64,000 nt of DNA. Origin: Lysobacteraceae bacterium (lineage in GTDB: Bacteria; Pseudomonadota; Gammaproteobacteria; Xanthomonadales; Xanthomonadaceae). The stretch covers positions 265,853 through 329,852 of the forward strand of contig QBLY01000001.1 of assembly GCA_003241895.1 (NCBI GenBank). The letters run 5' to 3'. Below the pieces are notes generated by a model. That model saw nothing but the letters and a program-made list of their open reading frames with translations. It did no database searches and had not been told where the DNA came from. The translations under genes and the position numbers were made by a program. Positions 38,600 through 48,249 of the stretch are shown here, one piece after another (positions within the stretch are counted from its first letter, which is position 1; every line of letters starts with the position of its first letter).

Positions 38600-39163
38600 A
38601 TGAAAGCTGGCGACATCAAGAAAGGCAACGTCATCGAACACAACGCCACCGTCTACCAGGTGCGCGACATCGAGCGCAGCTCGCCGCAGGGCCGCGGCGG
38701 CAACGTCAAGTTCCGCTTCACCCTGTACAGCGTGCCGGGCGGCGTGAAGTTCGACCTCAGCTGCGGCGCCGACGATGAACTTCGCGAAGTGGACATGAGC
38801 CGCCGCGAGTGCACCTACTCGTACAAGGACGGCGACGCCTTCGTGTTCCTCGACGCCGAGGACTACACGCCCTACCAGCTCGACGCCGACGTGGTGGGCG
38901 ACAACGCCGGCTACATCACCGAAGGCCTGGAAGGCTGCTACATCCAGCTGATAGAGGATGCGCCGGTGGCCGTGCAGCTGCCGCCCAGCGTGGCGCTGGA
39001 AGTGGTGGAAACCCCGCCCGAACTCAAGGGCGGCACCGCCACCAAGCGGCCCAAGCCGGCCAAGCTCAACACCGGCATCGAGATCATGGTGCCCGAGTAC
39101 ATCAGCAACGGCGAAAAGATCTGGGTCAGCACCGCCACCGGCGAGTTCAACGGCCGCGTCTGA
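38600..39163 (+). CDS. efpL: Elongation factor P-like protein EfpL (YeiP)
   Basis: 187 residues. It has the three EF-P beta-barrel domains: a KOW-like domain I ([20 protein letters not shown]), OB domain II and the C-terminal OB domain ending in [13 protein letters not shown]. The domain-I tip [14 protein letters not shown] has Arg/Gln where canonical EF-P has its modified Lys, which is the EfpL/YeiP signature. It relieves ribosome stalling at proline-containing and some other motifs. It overlaps the convergent NUDIX gene by 17 bases at the 3' end. The canonical efp gene is not in this window. Confidence 0.92.
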   Translation: MKAGDIKKGNVIEHNATVYQVRDIERSSPQGRGGNVKFRFTLYSVPGGVKFDLSCGADDELREVDMSRRECTYSYKDGDAFVFLDAEDYTPYQLDADVVGDNAGYITEGLEGCYIQLIEDAPVAVQLPPSVALEVVETPPELKGGTATKRPKPAKLNTGIEIMVPEYISNGEKIWVSTATGEFNGRV

Positions 39164-39695
39164 GCCACTTCTCCGCCATGCGCCGCAGCGACTCGTCCGA
39201 CGCCGGGTCGCTGGCGATGTCGGCCACCGGTTTCCAGGCCAAGGCCAGCGATTCCACGGTGACCACGAAGGCCTCGCTGCCGGTGGCGCGCACCACGAAG
39301 CGCACGTCGTAATGCCAGTGCTCCGGCTCACCACCGCGAGCCGGGATGGCGTGCCGGTCCAGGTCGAAGATGGCGTCTTCAACGACCAGGTCCACCAGTC
39401 CCGATTCCTCCTGCGCCTCGCGCAGCGCCACGCGGGCCAGGTCCGCGTCCCCATCGGCATGCCCGCCCAGCTGCAGCCAACGCCCCAGCTTGCGGTGGTG
39501 GGTCAGCAGCGCCCGTTGGCCGTCGGCGCTGACCACCCAGGCCGAGCCGGTGTAGTGGCCGGCCAGCCTGGCACGTTCGAACACCGGGGCTTCGTCCGCC
39601 AGCAGGTCGCGGAACAGCGCCACGTCCGCGTCCGCGCCGGGATGCCGGGCAAGATAGTCCGAAAACAGGCGAGCCAGGGGCTGGCGGTTTTGCAC
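39147..39695 (-). CDS. NUDIX hydrolase
   Basis: 182 residues from a GTG. The Nudix box [28 protein letters not shown] segment (about 76-99) carries the REAQEESG core with all three catalytic acidic residues; the first conserved Glu is Asp. An N-terminal helix bundle ([20 protein letters not shown]) and [20 protein letters not shown] precede it. The substrate (a nucleoside diphosphate linked to another moiety) is unknown. It overlaps efpL tail-to-tail and is divergent from nhaC. Confidence 0.85.
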   Translation of the reverse strand: MQNRQPLARLFSDYLARHPGADADVALFRDLLADEAPVFERARLAGHYTGSAWVVSADGQRALLTHHRKLGRWLQLGGHADGDADLARVALREAQEESGLVDLVVEDAIFDLDRHAIPARGGEPEHWHYDVRFVVRATGSEAFVVTVESLALAWKPVADIASDPASDESLRRMAEKWLRRGR

Positions 39696-39789
39696 GGCGG
39701 CTCGTCAGCGGGAACGGGGTCGCCAGCATACCCGCACCGGCGCATCGGGCTCGGGTAAACTCGGGCTTACACTCTGGGGAGAGAGCTGG

Positions 39790-41277
39790 ATGACCGAACC
39801 AACGCCGGCCGGCGAAATGCGCGATCCAAGCCTGCTGCAGGCTTTCCTGCCGCTGGTGCTGCTGTTCATCCTGCTGGCCCTGTCGGTCTACCTGTTCAAG
39901 GACAACTCTTCCTACGGCGCCAACCAGATCGCGCTGCTCATCACCGGCGGCGTGGCGGCCATCATCGGCATGCGCAACGGCCTGCGCTGGCACGACATCC
40001 AGGACGCCATCGTCCACGGCATCGCCATCTCCAGCAACGCCATCCTGATCCTGCTGGCCGTGGGTGCGCTGATCGGCTCGTGGATCCTTTCCGGCGCCGT
40101 GCCCACGCTGATCCACTACGGCCTGCTGCTGCTGCATCCCTCGTTCTTCTATCCCGCTGCCTGCCTGGTGTGCGCGATCGTTGCCGTCACCATCGGCAGC
40201 TCATGGACCGTTGCCGGCACCCTGGGCGTGGCGCTGATGGGCGTTTCCGCCGGCATGGGCCTGGACCCGGCCATCACCGCCGGCGCGATCATTTCCGGCG
40301 CCTACTTCGGCGACAAGATGTCGCCCTTGTCCGACACCACCAACCTGGCGCCTGCCGCAGCAGGCAGCGAGCTGTTCGCGCACGTCAGGCACATGACCTG
40401 GACCACCGTGCCCAGCATCGTGCTGGCCCTGATCGGCTTCGCGGTGCTCAGCATCGGCGTCAAGACCGGCACCGCCAGCGTGGGCTTTGACAACCTGTCG
40501 GGCGAGCTTTCGCGCATCTTCAACATGGGCCCGCACCTGCTGATACCGCTGGTGGTGGTGTTCGGGCTGGCCGTGATGCGCTTCCCGGCCTACCCCACCA
40601 TCCTGATCGGCGCGCTGCTGGGCGCGGTGTTCGCTGTGGTGTTCCAGCCAGAGCTCGTGGTGGCCCTGGCGGGCGACGAATCGCTGTCGCGACCGCTGGC
40701 CCTGCTCAAGGGCGCCTGGGCGTCGCTGATCGACGGCTACAAGGGCGAATCTGGCAATGAAGCGGTCGACTCGCTGCTCAACCGCGGCGGCATGTCCAGC
40801 ATGCTCAACACCATCTGGCTGGTGGTGTGCGCGATGTCCTTCGGCGCCATCATGGAAAAGGCCGGCCTGCTCGAGCGCCTGATCCGCAGCGTGCTCAAGA
40901 TGGCGCACTCCACCGGCTCACTGATCATCGCCACCCTGGTCACCAGCTTCGGCACCAACGTGCTGGCCGCCGACCAGTACCTGGCCATCGTGCTGCCCGG
41001 CCGCATCTACCGCTCCGAGTACCAGAAGCGCGGCCTGGCCGCGGTGAACCTCTCGCGCGCGCTTGAGGACGCCGGCACCATCACCTCGCCATTGGTGCCG
41101 TGGAACACCTGCGGCGCCTACATGGCGGCCACGCTGGGCGTGGCCACGCTCGACTACCTGCCCTACGCGCTGTTCAACCTGATCAACCCGGTGCTGGCCG
41201 GCATCCTGGCCTACACCGGCTTCAAGATCCTGAAGATCGAGCTGGGCGGCAAGCTCGCCACCCGCCACGACGACTGA
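39790..41277 (+). CDS. nhaC: Na+/H+ antiporter NhaC
   Basis: 495 residues, about eleven to twelve membrane helices. NhaC blocks: GSSWTVAGTLGVALMGVSAG, the cation-site SGAYFGDKMSPLSDTTNLAP (Asp in SDTTNLAP), and SALEDAGT-type ending SRALEDAGTITSPLVPWNTC. It exchanges Na+ for H+ across the inner membrane to hold pH and sodium balance. GGGGAGAGAG precedes the ATG. It lies 28 bases before the sodium-dependent transporter gene, so both may share a message; with the SNF and AGCS genes they form a sodium-coupled transport group. Confidence 0.92.
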   Translation: MTEPTPAGEMRDPSLLQAFLPLVLLFILLALSVYLFKDNSSYGANQIALLITGGVAAIIGMRNGLRWHDIQDAIVHGIAISSNAILILLAVGALIGSWILSGAVPTLIHYGLLLLHPSFFYPAACLVCAIVAVTIGSSWTVAGTLGVALMGVSAGMGLDPAITAGAIISGAYFGDKMSPLSDTTNLAPAAAGSELFAHVRHMTWTTVPSIVLALIGFAVLSIGVKTGTASVGFDNLSGELSRIFNMGPHLLIPLVVVFGLAVMRFPAYPTILIGALLGAVFAVVFQPELVVALAGDESLSRPLALLKGAWASLIDGYKGESGNEAVDSLLNRGGMSSMLNTIWLVVCAMSFGAIMEKAGLLERLIRSVLKMAHSTGSLIIATLVTSFGTNVLAADQYLAIVLPGRIYRSEYQKRGLAAVNLSRALEDAGTITSPLVPWNTCGAYMAATLGVATLDYLPYALFNLINPVLAGILAYTGFKILKIELGGKLATRHDD

Positions 41278-41305
41278 TGCTCCGACAACCCTTGGAATCC
41301 GATTG

Positions 41306-42661
41306 ATGGACAAGAACTCGATCCACGGCATGTGGTCCTCGCGACTGGCCTTCATCCTCGCCGCCAGCGGCTCGGCCGTGGGCCTGGGCAACATCTGGCG
41401 CTTCCCCTACCTGGCCTCGGACAACGGCGGCGGCGCGTTCGTGCTGATCTACCTGGCCTGCATCGTGCTGGTGGGCCTGCCGATCATGGCCGCGGAAATC
41501 CTGATGGGACGCCAGGGCCGCATGAGCCCGGTGAACACCCTGCGCAAGCTCACCCGCGAGGGCGGCCACAGCGGCGGCTGGACCGTGATCGGCTGGATCG
41601 GCATGGTGGCGGCCGTGCTGATCCTGAGCTTCTACAGCGTGGTCGGCGGCTGGACCATGCACTACACGTGGCTGTACATCGCGCAGATCTTCGGCGGTCC
41701 GCCGATCTCCGACCCGGTCGCCACGTTCACCAATCTTCTGGCCAGCCCCGGCACGCTGATCTTCTGGCACACCGCTTTCATGGCGGTGACGGTGGCGGTG
41801 GTGGCGATGGGCGTCGAGAAGGGCCTGGAGCGCGCGGTGAAGTTCCTGATGCCGCTGCTGTTCCTGATCCTGCTGGGCCTGCTGGGCTACGGCATCAGCA
41901 CCGGCAACGTCGGCCAGGCGGCCGAGTTCCTGTTCACGCCCGACTTCAGTGAAGTCACCGGCGACACGCTGCTGGCGGCGCTGGGCCAGGCCTTCTTCTC
42001 GTTGAGCCTGGGCATGTGCGGCATCATGACCTACGGCGCCTACCTGCCCAGGGACATCTCGATCCCGCGCGTGGCGGTGGCGGTTTCCGCCACCGACACG
42101 GCCGTGGCGCTGCTGGCGGGCCTGGCGATCTTCCCGGTGCTGTTCACCTTCGGCATCGCGCCAGCGGGCGGCGGCCCGGGCCTGATCTTCACCTCGCTGC
42201 CGCTGGCCTTCAGCGACATGGCCTTCGGTATTCCCTATGCGGTGGCGTTCTTCGGGCTGCTGTTCGTGGCGGCATGGACGTCGTCCATCTCGCTGCTCGA
42301 GCCGCCGTCGGCGTTCCTGGTGGAAATGGGGAATCTGTCGCGCCGCACCTCCGCAATCATCGCGGCGGTCTTCATCTGGGCGATCGGCCTGGTGACCGCG
42401 CTGGGCTTCAACGTCTGGCAAAACGTGCGGGTGTTCGGCCGTGACCTGCAGGGCGCCATAGAATTCGTGGCGTCCGACCTGATGCTGCCGATCGGCGGCC
42501 TGCTGATCGCGATCTTCGCAGGCTATGTCCTCAACCGCGAGGTCGCCCGCAGCCAGCTGTCGCACCTTTCCAAGGCCGGATTCGCGATCTGGCGCTTCCT
42601 GATCTGCATCGTCGCACCGGTGCTGGTGCTGGTGGTGCTGGGCTTCAAGCTCTTCGGCTGA
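41306..42661 (+). CDS. Neurotransmitter:sodium symporter (SNF) family transporter
   Basis: 451 residues, eleven membrane helices. The SNF signature is seen at the N-terminus: SRLAFILAASGSAVGLGNIW then RFPYLASDNGGGAFVLIYLA, which holds the Na+ and substrate sites of the LeuT fold. GKFFFSLSLGMCGIMTYGAY-type helix 6/8 segment (AFFSLSLGMCGIMTYGAYLP) is also present. It probably imports an amino acid or amine with Na+; the substrate is not deducible. The start is the ATG at 41306 (an in-frame TTG precedes it). A hairpin at 42712-42743 follows. Confidence 0.9.
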   Translation: MDKNSIHGMWSSRLAFILAASGSAVGLGNIWRFPYLASDNGGGAFVLIYLACIVLVGLPIMAAEILMGRQGRMSPVNTLRKLTREGGHSGGWTVIGWIGMVAAVLILSFYSVVGGWTMHYTWLYIAQIFGGPPISDPVATFTNLLASPGTLIFWHTAFMAVTVAVVAMGVEKGLERAVKFLMPLLFLILLGLLGYGISTGNVGQAAEFLFTPDFSEVTGDTLLAALGQAFFSLSLGMCGIMTYGAYLPRDISIPRVAVAVSATDTAVALLAGLAIFPVLFTFGIAPAGGGPGLIFTSLPLAFSDMAFGIPYAVAFFGLLFVAAWTSSISLLEPPSAFLVEMGNLSRRTSAIIAAVFIWAIGLVTALGFNVWQNVRVFGRDLQGAIEFVASDLMLPIGGLLIAIFAGYVLNREVARSQLSHLSKAGFAIWRFLICIVAPVLVLVVLGFKLFG

Positions 42662-42711
42662 CCAGCCCACCCGCCCTCCTCGGGGCAGGCGGCGTGCGCT
42701 TTGCGAACGCC

Positions 42712-42743
42712 AAAAAGAAACGGCGCGGAAAGCCGCGCCGTTT
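42712..42743 (-). terminator. Rho-independent terminator between convergent SNF and AGCS genes
   Basis: AAACGGCGCGG pairs with CCGCGCCGTTT around a four-base loop. On the minus strand it is followed by CTTTTTGG, so it mainly serves the AGCS gene; the stem can also stop the plus-strand message less strongly. Confidence 0.8.
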
Positions 42744-42765
42744 CAGGGCTTCCTGGTGAAACCGG

Positions 42766-44328
42766 TCAGAGCGCCGGGCCACCGTCGGTACGGGCGATCT
42801 CGCCCGACTTCAGGCGCGCCAGGTAGCTCTTGAGCTCGCGCTTCACCACCGGCATCAGCATGTAAACGCCGATCAGGTTCGGGATGGCCATGATGAACAG
42901 CAGGCCGTCGGCGATGTCCACGATACTGGCCAGCGGCATGGTGCAACCCACCACCGCCATGGACAGATAGAAGAACTTGAAGCCGTACAGCGCCACCTTG
43001 GATTCCTTGAACAGGAAGCTGGCGGCCTTGGCGCCGTAATAGGCCCAGGTGATGGTGGTGGAGAAAGCGAACAGCAGCACGATGAACACCAGCGCGTAAG
43101 GGAACCAGGCCGCCACCGTACCGAAGGCGTTGGAGGTCAGCTGCACGCCGTCCGCGCCACCCACGATGTGCTGGTTGGTGATGATGATCACCAGCGCGGT
43201 CATGGTGCAGATCACCACCGTGTCGATGAACGGTTCCCACAGGGCGACGAAACCTTCGCTCAGCGGCTCCTTGGTCTTGACCGCCGAGTGCGCGATCGCC
43301 GCCGAACCCAGGCCGGCCTCGTTGGAGAACGACGCACGGCGGAAGCCCTGGATCATCGCGCCGATCACGCCGCCTGCCACGCCGTCGGCGGTGAATGCCC
43401 CGTCCCAGATCGCCAGGAAGGCACCCGGCAGCTGCGGCAGGTTGGTGAAGATCACAAACAGCGCGCCCAGGAGGTAAAGAGCTGCCATCGCCGGCACCAG
43501 TCGTGCGGTGACGCTGCCTATGCGGGTGATGCCGCCAATCACCACCACGCCACCCAGCGCCGCGTAAATCAGCCCGAACCACAGGCCGCCGTTGGGAATG
43601 GACGAGTTGGTGACGTTGGCAAGCTGGGCATAGGCCTGGTTGGCCTGGAACATCGCGCCCGCACCGATCGCACCCAGCATCGTGCACACCGCGAACACCA
43701 CCGCCAGCACCATGCCGAATCCGGCCGCCTTGGGGTAGTTGGCCGCGATGCCGCGGCTCAGGTAGTACATCGGTCCGCCGGATATCGTGCCGTCCGGTTT
43801 CTCGAGGCGGTACATCACGCCCAGGCTGCACTCGACGAACTTCGACGACATGCCCAGCAGGCCTGCCAGGATCATCCAGAACGTGGCGCCCGGGCCACCG
43901 ATGGTGATGGCGATCGCCACGCCGGCGATGTTGCCAAGGCCCACGGTGCCCGATACGGCGGACGTCAGGGCCCTGAAGTGACTGACCTCACCGGCGCTGG
44001 TCGGGTCGCTGTAGCGGCCCCGGATCAGGTCCAGGCCGTGCTTGAAACCGCGGATGTTGATGAAGCGGAAGTAGAACGTGAAGATCAGCGCCGCCAGGAT
44101 CAGCCAGCCGACGATCAGCGGGAACATGATCGGCGCTTCGTCAGTGCCGCCTACGCGAACGGAAACGAAGATGAATCCGGAGACCGCGTCGGCCACTGGC
44201 CTCACGGCGGCATCGACCTTTTCAGCCAGCGTCGGCGCAGCGGCGGGCGCGGCGGCGATGTCCTGGGCCTGGGCCACGAATCCGGCGCCCAGCCAAAGCA
44301 AGGCGATCATCACGAAACGAATAAGCAT
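42766..44328 (-). CDS. Alanine/glycine:cation symporter (AGCS family)
   Basis: 520 residues from the ATG at 44328 (GGAG upstream); the longer open frame to 44409 adds only a low-complexity Pro/Gly leader. A cleavable signal-like N-terminus (IRFVMIALLWLGAGFVAQAQ) precedes about ten helices. AGCS blocks: FRALTSAVSGTVGLGNIAGV, AIAITIGGPGATFWMILAGL, GGPMYYLSRGIA and NEAGLGSAAIAHSAVKTKEP. It imports alanine or glycine with Na+ (substrate by family). It is convergent with the SNF gene; the gene upstream is rmuC on the same strand, 121 bases away. Confidence 0.9.
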   Translation of the reverse strand: MLIRFVMIALLWLGAGFVAQAQDIAAAPAAAPTLAEKVDAAVRPVADAVSGFIFVSVRVGGTDEAPIMFPLIVGWLILAALIFTFYFRFINIRGFKHGLDLIRGRYSDPTSAGEVSHFRALTSAVSGTVGLGNIAGVAIAITIGGPGATFWMILAGLLGMSSKFVECSLGVMYRLEKPDGTISGGPMYYLSRGIAANYPKAAGFGMVLAVVFAVCTMLGAIGAGAMFQANQAYAQLANVTNSSIPNGGLWFGLIYAALGGVVVIGGITRIGSVTARLVPAMAALYLLGALFVIFTNLPQLPGAFLAIWDGAFTADGVAGGVIGAMIQGFRRASFSNEAGLGSAAIAHSAVKTKEPLSEGFVALWEPFIDTVVICTMTALVIIITNQHIVGGADGVQLTSNAFGTVAAWFPYALVFIVLLFAFSTTITWAYYGAKAASFLFKESKVALYGFKFFYLSMAVVGCTMPLASIVDIADGLLFIMAIPNLIGVYMLMPVVKRELKSYLARLKSGEIARTDGGPAL

Positions 44329-44448
44329 CGGTGGAGCTCCTCCCAAGCCAGCGGGCAGTCTACATAAACTGGCTGGGAGTGGCCCGCCCGACGAAGGTGG
44401 CGCGGGCACGCCCAGGCTGACCGTGCGCTGCGGGCGCCTTGGCCCGGC

Positions 44449-45840
44449 TCAGCCTGCGTCTGGGCTTGCGTCGGTGTCGCCTTCGTCCGGCTCGCTGAGG
44501 TCCTGCAGGGCCGCGGGCAAACGCTTGGAGGGCGCCACGCCCAGCTTGCGCAGCATCTCGGTCTGGCGCAGCAAGCTGCCGCGCCCCGTGGAGAGCTTCT
44601 CCACGGCGGCCTGGTGCGCGGTTTCAGCGCGCTTGATGGCTTCACCCACCTTGAGCATGTCCTCGGCGAATCCCGCGAACTTGTCGTACAGCTTACCGGC
44701 CCGGTCGGAGATGGCCTTGGCGTTGGCGTTCTGGTGTTCGGTGCGCCAGATCTGCGCCACCAGCTTGAGCGAGGCCAGCAGGTTGCTGGGTCCGACCAGA
44801 ATGATCTTGCGATCGAAGGCGTAGGCGTAAAGCTGCGGGTCGCGGCGCAGGGCCTCGAGGAAGGCCGCTTCCACCGGCACGAACATCAGCACCAGCTCCG
44901 GGCTGGTGAGGCCCTCGAGCCGGCTGTAGTCCTTTTCACCCAGCTGCTTGACGTGGTTGCGCAGCGCCACGCCGTGCCGCGCGAAATGCTGTTCGCGCTC
45001 GGTCTCGTCGGTGGCTTCGCAGGCGCGCTGGTAGTCCACCAGCACCATCTTGGCGTCGATGACGATGCTTTTGTCCTCGGGCAGCAGCAGCACGGCGTCG
45101 GGACGGTAGCGGTCGCCGTCGCCGTCCTTGAAGCTTTCCTGCGTAAGGTAGTCGCGCCCCTTTTCCAGCGCGGCGGTTTCCAGCAGGCGCTCGAGCTTGA
45201 GCTCGCCCCAGTAGCCCTGGCTGCGGTTGTCGCCGCTGAGCGCCCGGCTGAGCGTTTGCGCCTCCTGCCCCAGGGTCTGGTTGAGCTTCACCAGGTCCTC
45301 GAGCTTGGACTGCAGGGCCACGCGCGAGTTGTTTTCCTTCTCGTACGAATCGCTGACCACCTTGCGGAAGCCGTCGATCTGTTCCCTGAGCGGATTGAGC
45401 AGTTGGCCGATCTGCAGCACGTTGGCTTCGCCAAAGCGCTTGGACTTGTCTTCCAGGATGTCGGCGGCCAGCGCCTTGAACTCGGCCTTGAGCCGTTCGC
45501 GTGCGCCTTCGAGGTCACGGTAGCGCTGCTCGGCGGCCTGCTGCTGTTCCTGCAGGCGCGCTTCGAGGCCGGCAATGCGGGCCTCGGCGGCCTCACGGCC
45601 CTCGCGGACCTGCCGATATTCGGACTCGAGCCCGCTGAGGCGGGCCCTGAGGTCGGACGATTGGGCGGCCGCGGACTGAAGTTCACTGGCGGCACGCGCC
45701 AGCTCGGGTTCGCGCTCGCTGCGGCCCGCGGACTGCGCCGCGGCCAACCGGCGGCGGGCGATGGACGCGGACACGGCTCCGGCGATCAACAGGCCGAGCA
45801 GCAGGCCCAGCAGCGCGAAAGTGGTTTCAGAAGCGGACAA
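44449..45840 (-). CDS. rmuC: DNA recombination protein RmuC
   Basis: About 463 residues if begun at the TTG at 45840, which has GGGGA upstream and lies just after a strong hairpin; GTG codons at 45855 and 45882 are in frame but fall inside or before that hairpin. Order: N-terminal membrane helix (TTFALLGLLLGLLIAGAVSA), a long coiled coil (about 40-135), then the conserved nuclease-like RmuC domain: GYWGELKLERLLETAALEKG, DAVLLLPEDKSIVIDAKMVL and PELVLMFVPVEAAFLEALRR. The D-x(n)-DAK core is PD-(D/E)XK-like. RmuC limits inversions at short inverted repeats; this window does contain such repeats. Confidence 0.88.
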   Translation of the reverse strand: MSASETTFALLGLLLGLLIAGAVSASIARRRLAAAQSAGRSEREPELARAASELQSAAAQSSDLRARLSGLESEYRQVREGREAAEARIAGLEARLQEQQQAAEQRYRDLEGARERLKAEFKALAADILEDKSKRFGEANVLQIGQLLNPLREQIDGFRKVVSDSYEKENNSRVALQSKLEDLVKLNQTLGQEAQTLSRALSGDNRSQGYWGELKLERLLETAALEKGRDYLTQESFKDGDGDRYRPDAVLLLPEDKSIVIDAKMVLVDYQRACEATDETEREQHFARHGVALRNHVKQLGEKDYSRLEGLTSPELVLMFVPVEAAFLEALRRDPQLYAYAFDRKIILVGPSNLLASLKLVAQIWRTEHQNANAKAISDRAGKLYDKFAGFAEDMLKVGEAIKRAETAHQAAVEKLSTGRGSLLRQTEMLRKLGVAPSKRLPAALQDLSEPDEGDTDASPDAG

Positions 45841-45843
45841 GAC

Positions 45844-45872
45844 AATCCCCGGCACCAGTGATGCCGGGGATT
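45844..45872 (-). terminator. Hairpin between HiPIP and rmuC
   Basis: AATCCCCGGCA pairs with TGCCGGGGATT around a seven-base loop, an 11-bp stem. On the minus strand it follows the HiPIP stop and precedes rmuC. It lacks a long T-run, so it may be an attenuating hairpin or weak terminator. Confidence 0.5.
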
Positions 45873-45918
45873 CTAGCCGCACAGGCGTCTCAGGGAGCGA
45901 GACGCCGGATCAGGCGGT

Positions 45919-46236
45919 TCAGGCCTTCTTGGCCCAGGCGCTGCACCAGGCGGGGGCCGGCACGCTGAAGCCCGCGAACAGGGTGCAGGCGCCGTTGGCG
46001 GCGGTGAAGAACTGGCAGTTGGCGCAGTTCGAACCCGGCTTGTAGATGGGCTCCTTGGTCTTGGTGGCGTCAAGGATGTACTTGAGCGCGACCGCCTGGG
46101 GGTTGTCGAGCGGCAGCGGCTTGAGCGCCTGGGCCTGCACGGTGCCGATCAGGCCCGAGGCCACGAAGGGCAGCGCGGCGGTGGCAACGACGGCCTGGAT
46201 CAGGAAGCGGCGGCGGGACGGAGTCTGGCTGGTCAT
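45919..46236 (-). CDS. hip: High-potential iron-sulfur protein (HiPIP)
   Basis: 105 residues. A Tat-type signal peptide with SRRRFLIQA (residues 7-15) targets the folded protein to the periplasm, cleaved near AQA (about residue 36). The mature ~70 residues hold the four cluster-binding cysteines C71-x2-C74...C84...C98 with CANCQFF, CTLFAG and WCSAW, the HiPIP pattern. It carries electrons through a [4Fe-4S]3+/2+ couple, usually to a terminal oxidase or photosynthetic centre; in this lineage respiration is likely. It is divergent from mtnB. Confidence 0.93.
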   Translation of the reverse strand: MTSQTPSRRRFLIQAVVATAALPFVASGLIGTVQAQALKPLPLDNPQAVALKYILDATKTKEPIYKPGSNCANCQFFTAANGACTLFAGFSVPAPAWCSAWAKKA

Positions 46237-46358
46237 GGTTTCACTCGGTTGGCTACGGACAATTCCGGTGGCTGCGTGCAGTTTAGCCCCCTCGGGTGAA
46301 TGCAGCGTTGACGTGGGTCAAGACGCCATTCACGACCGCTTGGGCTAGACTTCCCGGA

Positions 46359-46994
46359 ATGGAAAACCTGCCCTACGACTCTGCCCGTTTGGGCGCCTGC
46401 GCCGAGGAAATCGTCGCCAACACCCGGGAACTGTCGGCCCTGGGCTGGACGCCGGCCACCAGCAGCAATTTCTCGATGCGGCTTGACGACCGCCATGCCG
46501 CCATCACCGTATCGGGCCGCGACAAGGGCCGGCTGTCGGTGGACGACATCATGGTGGTGGACTTCGACGGGCAGCCGGTCGCCACCGCGCACCGACCCTC
46601 GGCCGAAACCCTGCTCCATACCCAGCTTTATGCCCGATTCCCGGAAGTGGGCTGCGTGCTGCACACTCATTCTCGGGTGCAGACGGTGTCGTCGCGCCTG
46701 TTCGCCGCGCAGGGCCACCTGCGCCTGGAGGGTTACGAGTTGCTCAAGGCCTTCGCCGGCAACCAGACCCACGAAATGGCCATCGACGTGCCGGTGCTGC
46801 CCAACACCCAGGACATGCCCGCCCTGGCCGACCAGGTCGAGCGGCTGCTCGATGCCGGTCCGCTATGGGGCTACCTGATCGACGGCCACGGCCTGTACGC
46901 CTGGGGCCGCGACATGGCCGAGGCGCGCCGGCACCTGGACGCCTTTGAATTCCTGTTCGCCTGCGAACTCGACCTCAGGAGACTGCACGCATGA
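46359..46994 (+). CDS. mtnB: Methylthioribulose-1-phosphate dehydratase
   Basis: 211 residues from the ATG at 46359. Class II aldolase fold: [40 protein letters not shown], Zn-site His in [17 protein letters not shown], a conserved Glu in [20 protein letters not shown], and the third His in [15 protein letters not shown]. It dehydrates 5-methylthioribulose-1-phosphate to the diketo compound in the methionine salvage pathway. It is first in the mtnB-mtnD-mtnC operon; its stop overlaps mtnD (ATGA). The upstream mtnA and mtnK/mtnP steps are not in this window. Confidence 0.94.
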   Translation: MENLPYDSARLGACAEEIVANTRELSALGWTPATSSNFSMRLDDRHAAITVSGRDKGRLSVDDIMVVDFDGQPVATAHRPSAETLLHTQLYARFPEVGCVLHTHSRVQTVSSRLFAAQGHLRLEGYELLKAFAGNQTHEMAIDVPVLPNTQDMPALADQVERLLDAGPLWGYLIDGHGLYAWGRDMAEARRHLDAFEFLFACELDLRRLHA

Positions 46995-47548
46995 GCCGCC
47001 TTCGGATCTTCAGCGACACCGCCCCCAACGCACCGCTGTTCGCCAGCACCGACCTGGCGCAGATCGCCGCGCAGCTCAACACCATCGGCGTGCGCTTCGA
47101 GCAGTGGCAGGCCGCACAGCCGGTGCTGCCGGGCGCGACGCCCGATGAAGTGATGGCCGCCTACCGCGCCGACATCGACCAGCTGGTGGCGGAAAACGGC
47201 TTCAAGGCGGTGGACGTGGTCAGCATCGCGCCCGACAACCCCGGCAAGGAAGCGATGCGCGCCAAGTTCCTCAACGAGCACTTCCACAAGGAAGACGAGG
47301 TGCGCTTCTTCGTCGCCGGCTCGGGCCTGTTCACCCTGCACGTGGCCGACAAGGTCTACGAGATCCGCTGCGAAACCGGCGACCTGATCGGCGTTCCCGA
47401 CGGCACCACCCACTGGTTCGACATGGGTCCGGAGCCGAGCTTCATCGCCATCCGCTTCTTCACCGAGCCCGACGGCTGGGTCGGCCATTTCACCGGCACC
47501 GACATCGCCCAGCGTTTCCCGCGCTACGAACCCGGGCAGGCCGACTGA
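46991..47548 (+). CDS. mtnD: Acireductone dioxygenase
   Basis: 185 residues, cupin fold. The metal site is [20 protein letters not shown] (His, His, Glu) plus the His of [20 protein letters not shown]. Depending on Fe or Ni it yields the 2-oxo acid of methionine plus formate, or an off-pathway product with CO. It overlaps mtnB by four bases and precedes mtnC by two, in the expected order of the salvage pathway. Confidence 0.95.
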   Translation: MSRLRIFSDTAPNAPLFASTDLAQIAAQLNTIGVRFEQWQAAQPVLPGATPDEVMAAYRADIDQLVAENGFKAVDVVSIAPDNPGKEAMRAKFLNEHFHKEDEVRFFVAGSGLFTLHVADKVYEIRCETGDLIGVPDGTTHWFDMGPEPSFIAIRFFTEPDGWVGHFTGTDIAQRFPRYEPGQAD

Positions 47549-47550
47549 TC

Positions 47551-48249
47551 TTGAAAACCATCCTCACCGACATCGAAGGCACCACCAGCTCCATCTCGTT
47601 CGTGAAGGACGTGCTGTTCCCTTACGCGCGACGCGCCCTGCCCGCTTTCGTGGCGGCGCACGGCGACGAACCCGGGGTGCGGCGCTGGCTGGACATCGTG
47701 GCGGCTGAAAGCGGCGGCCTGTGCCAGGACGCCCTGATCGTGGAGACGCTGCAGGGCTGGATCGACCAGGACCGCAAGCACACCGCGCTCAAGGCGCTGC
47801 AGGGCATGGTGTGGAAGGCCGGCTACGGCCGCGTCGACTTCCGCGCCCACATCTACCCTGACGCCGCCGCGGCCCTGCCGGCCTGGCAGGCCGCGGGGCA
47901 TCCGATCGCGGTGTATTCCTCGGGTTCGGTGCCGGCCCAGAAGCTGTTCTTCGGCCACAGCGAGGCGGGCGACCTGACGCCGCTGGTGTCAGCCTGGTTC
48001 GACACCGAGGTGGGCGGCAAGCGCGAGGCCGACAGCTATCGCCGGATCGTCGCGGCGCTGGGCGTGCCGGCCGCGGACGTGCTGTTTCTTTCGGACGTGG
48101 TGGAAGAACTCGACGCGGCGCGTGAGGCCGGCATGGCAACGGTGCTGCTGGATCGGCGCGAAGACTATCCGCAGCCGCGCCACGGCGAGGCCACGCACGG
48201 CCACCGCCGGGTGGAAAGTTTCGCCGACATCGAGCCGGAGGCCGGTTGA
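47551..48249 (+). CDS. mtnC: Enolase-phosphatase E1
   Basis: 232 residues from a TTG two bases after the mtnD stop; no ATG fits. HAD-superfamily: motif [21 protein letters not shown] with the nucleophile Asp, [17 protein letters not shown] (motif II region), and [20 protein letters not shown] (motif IV). It enolises and dephosphorylates the diketo-5-methylthiopentyl phosphate to acireductone, the substrate of MtnD. The next gene overlaps its stop (TTGA). Confidence 0.94.
   Translation: MKTILTDIEGTTSSISFVKDVLFPYARRALPAFVAAHGDEPGVRRWLDIVAAESGGLCQDALIVETLQGWIDQDRKHTALKALQGMVWKAGYGRVDFRAHIYPDAAAALPAWQAAGHPIAVYSSGSVPAQKLFFGHSEAGDLTPLVSAWFDTEVGGKREADSYRRIVAALGVPAADVLFLSDVVEELDAAREAGMATVLLDRREDYPQPRHGEATHGHRRVESFADIEPEAG

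Noticed and set aside
45873..45882. GTG at 45882 as the rmuC start
   Set aside because: It lies upstream of a strong hairpin and lacks a ribosome-binding site; the TTG at 45840 fits better, though this is not certain.
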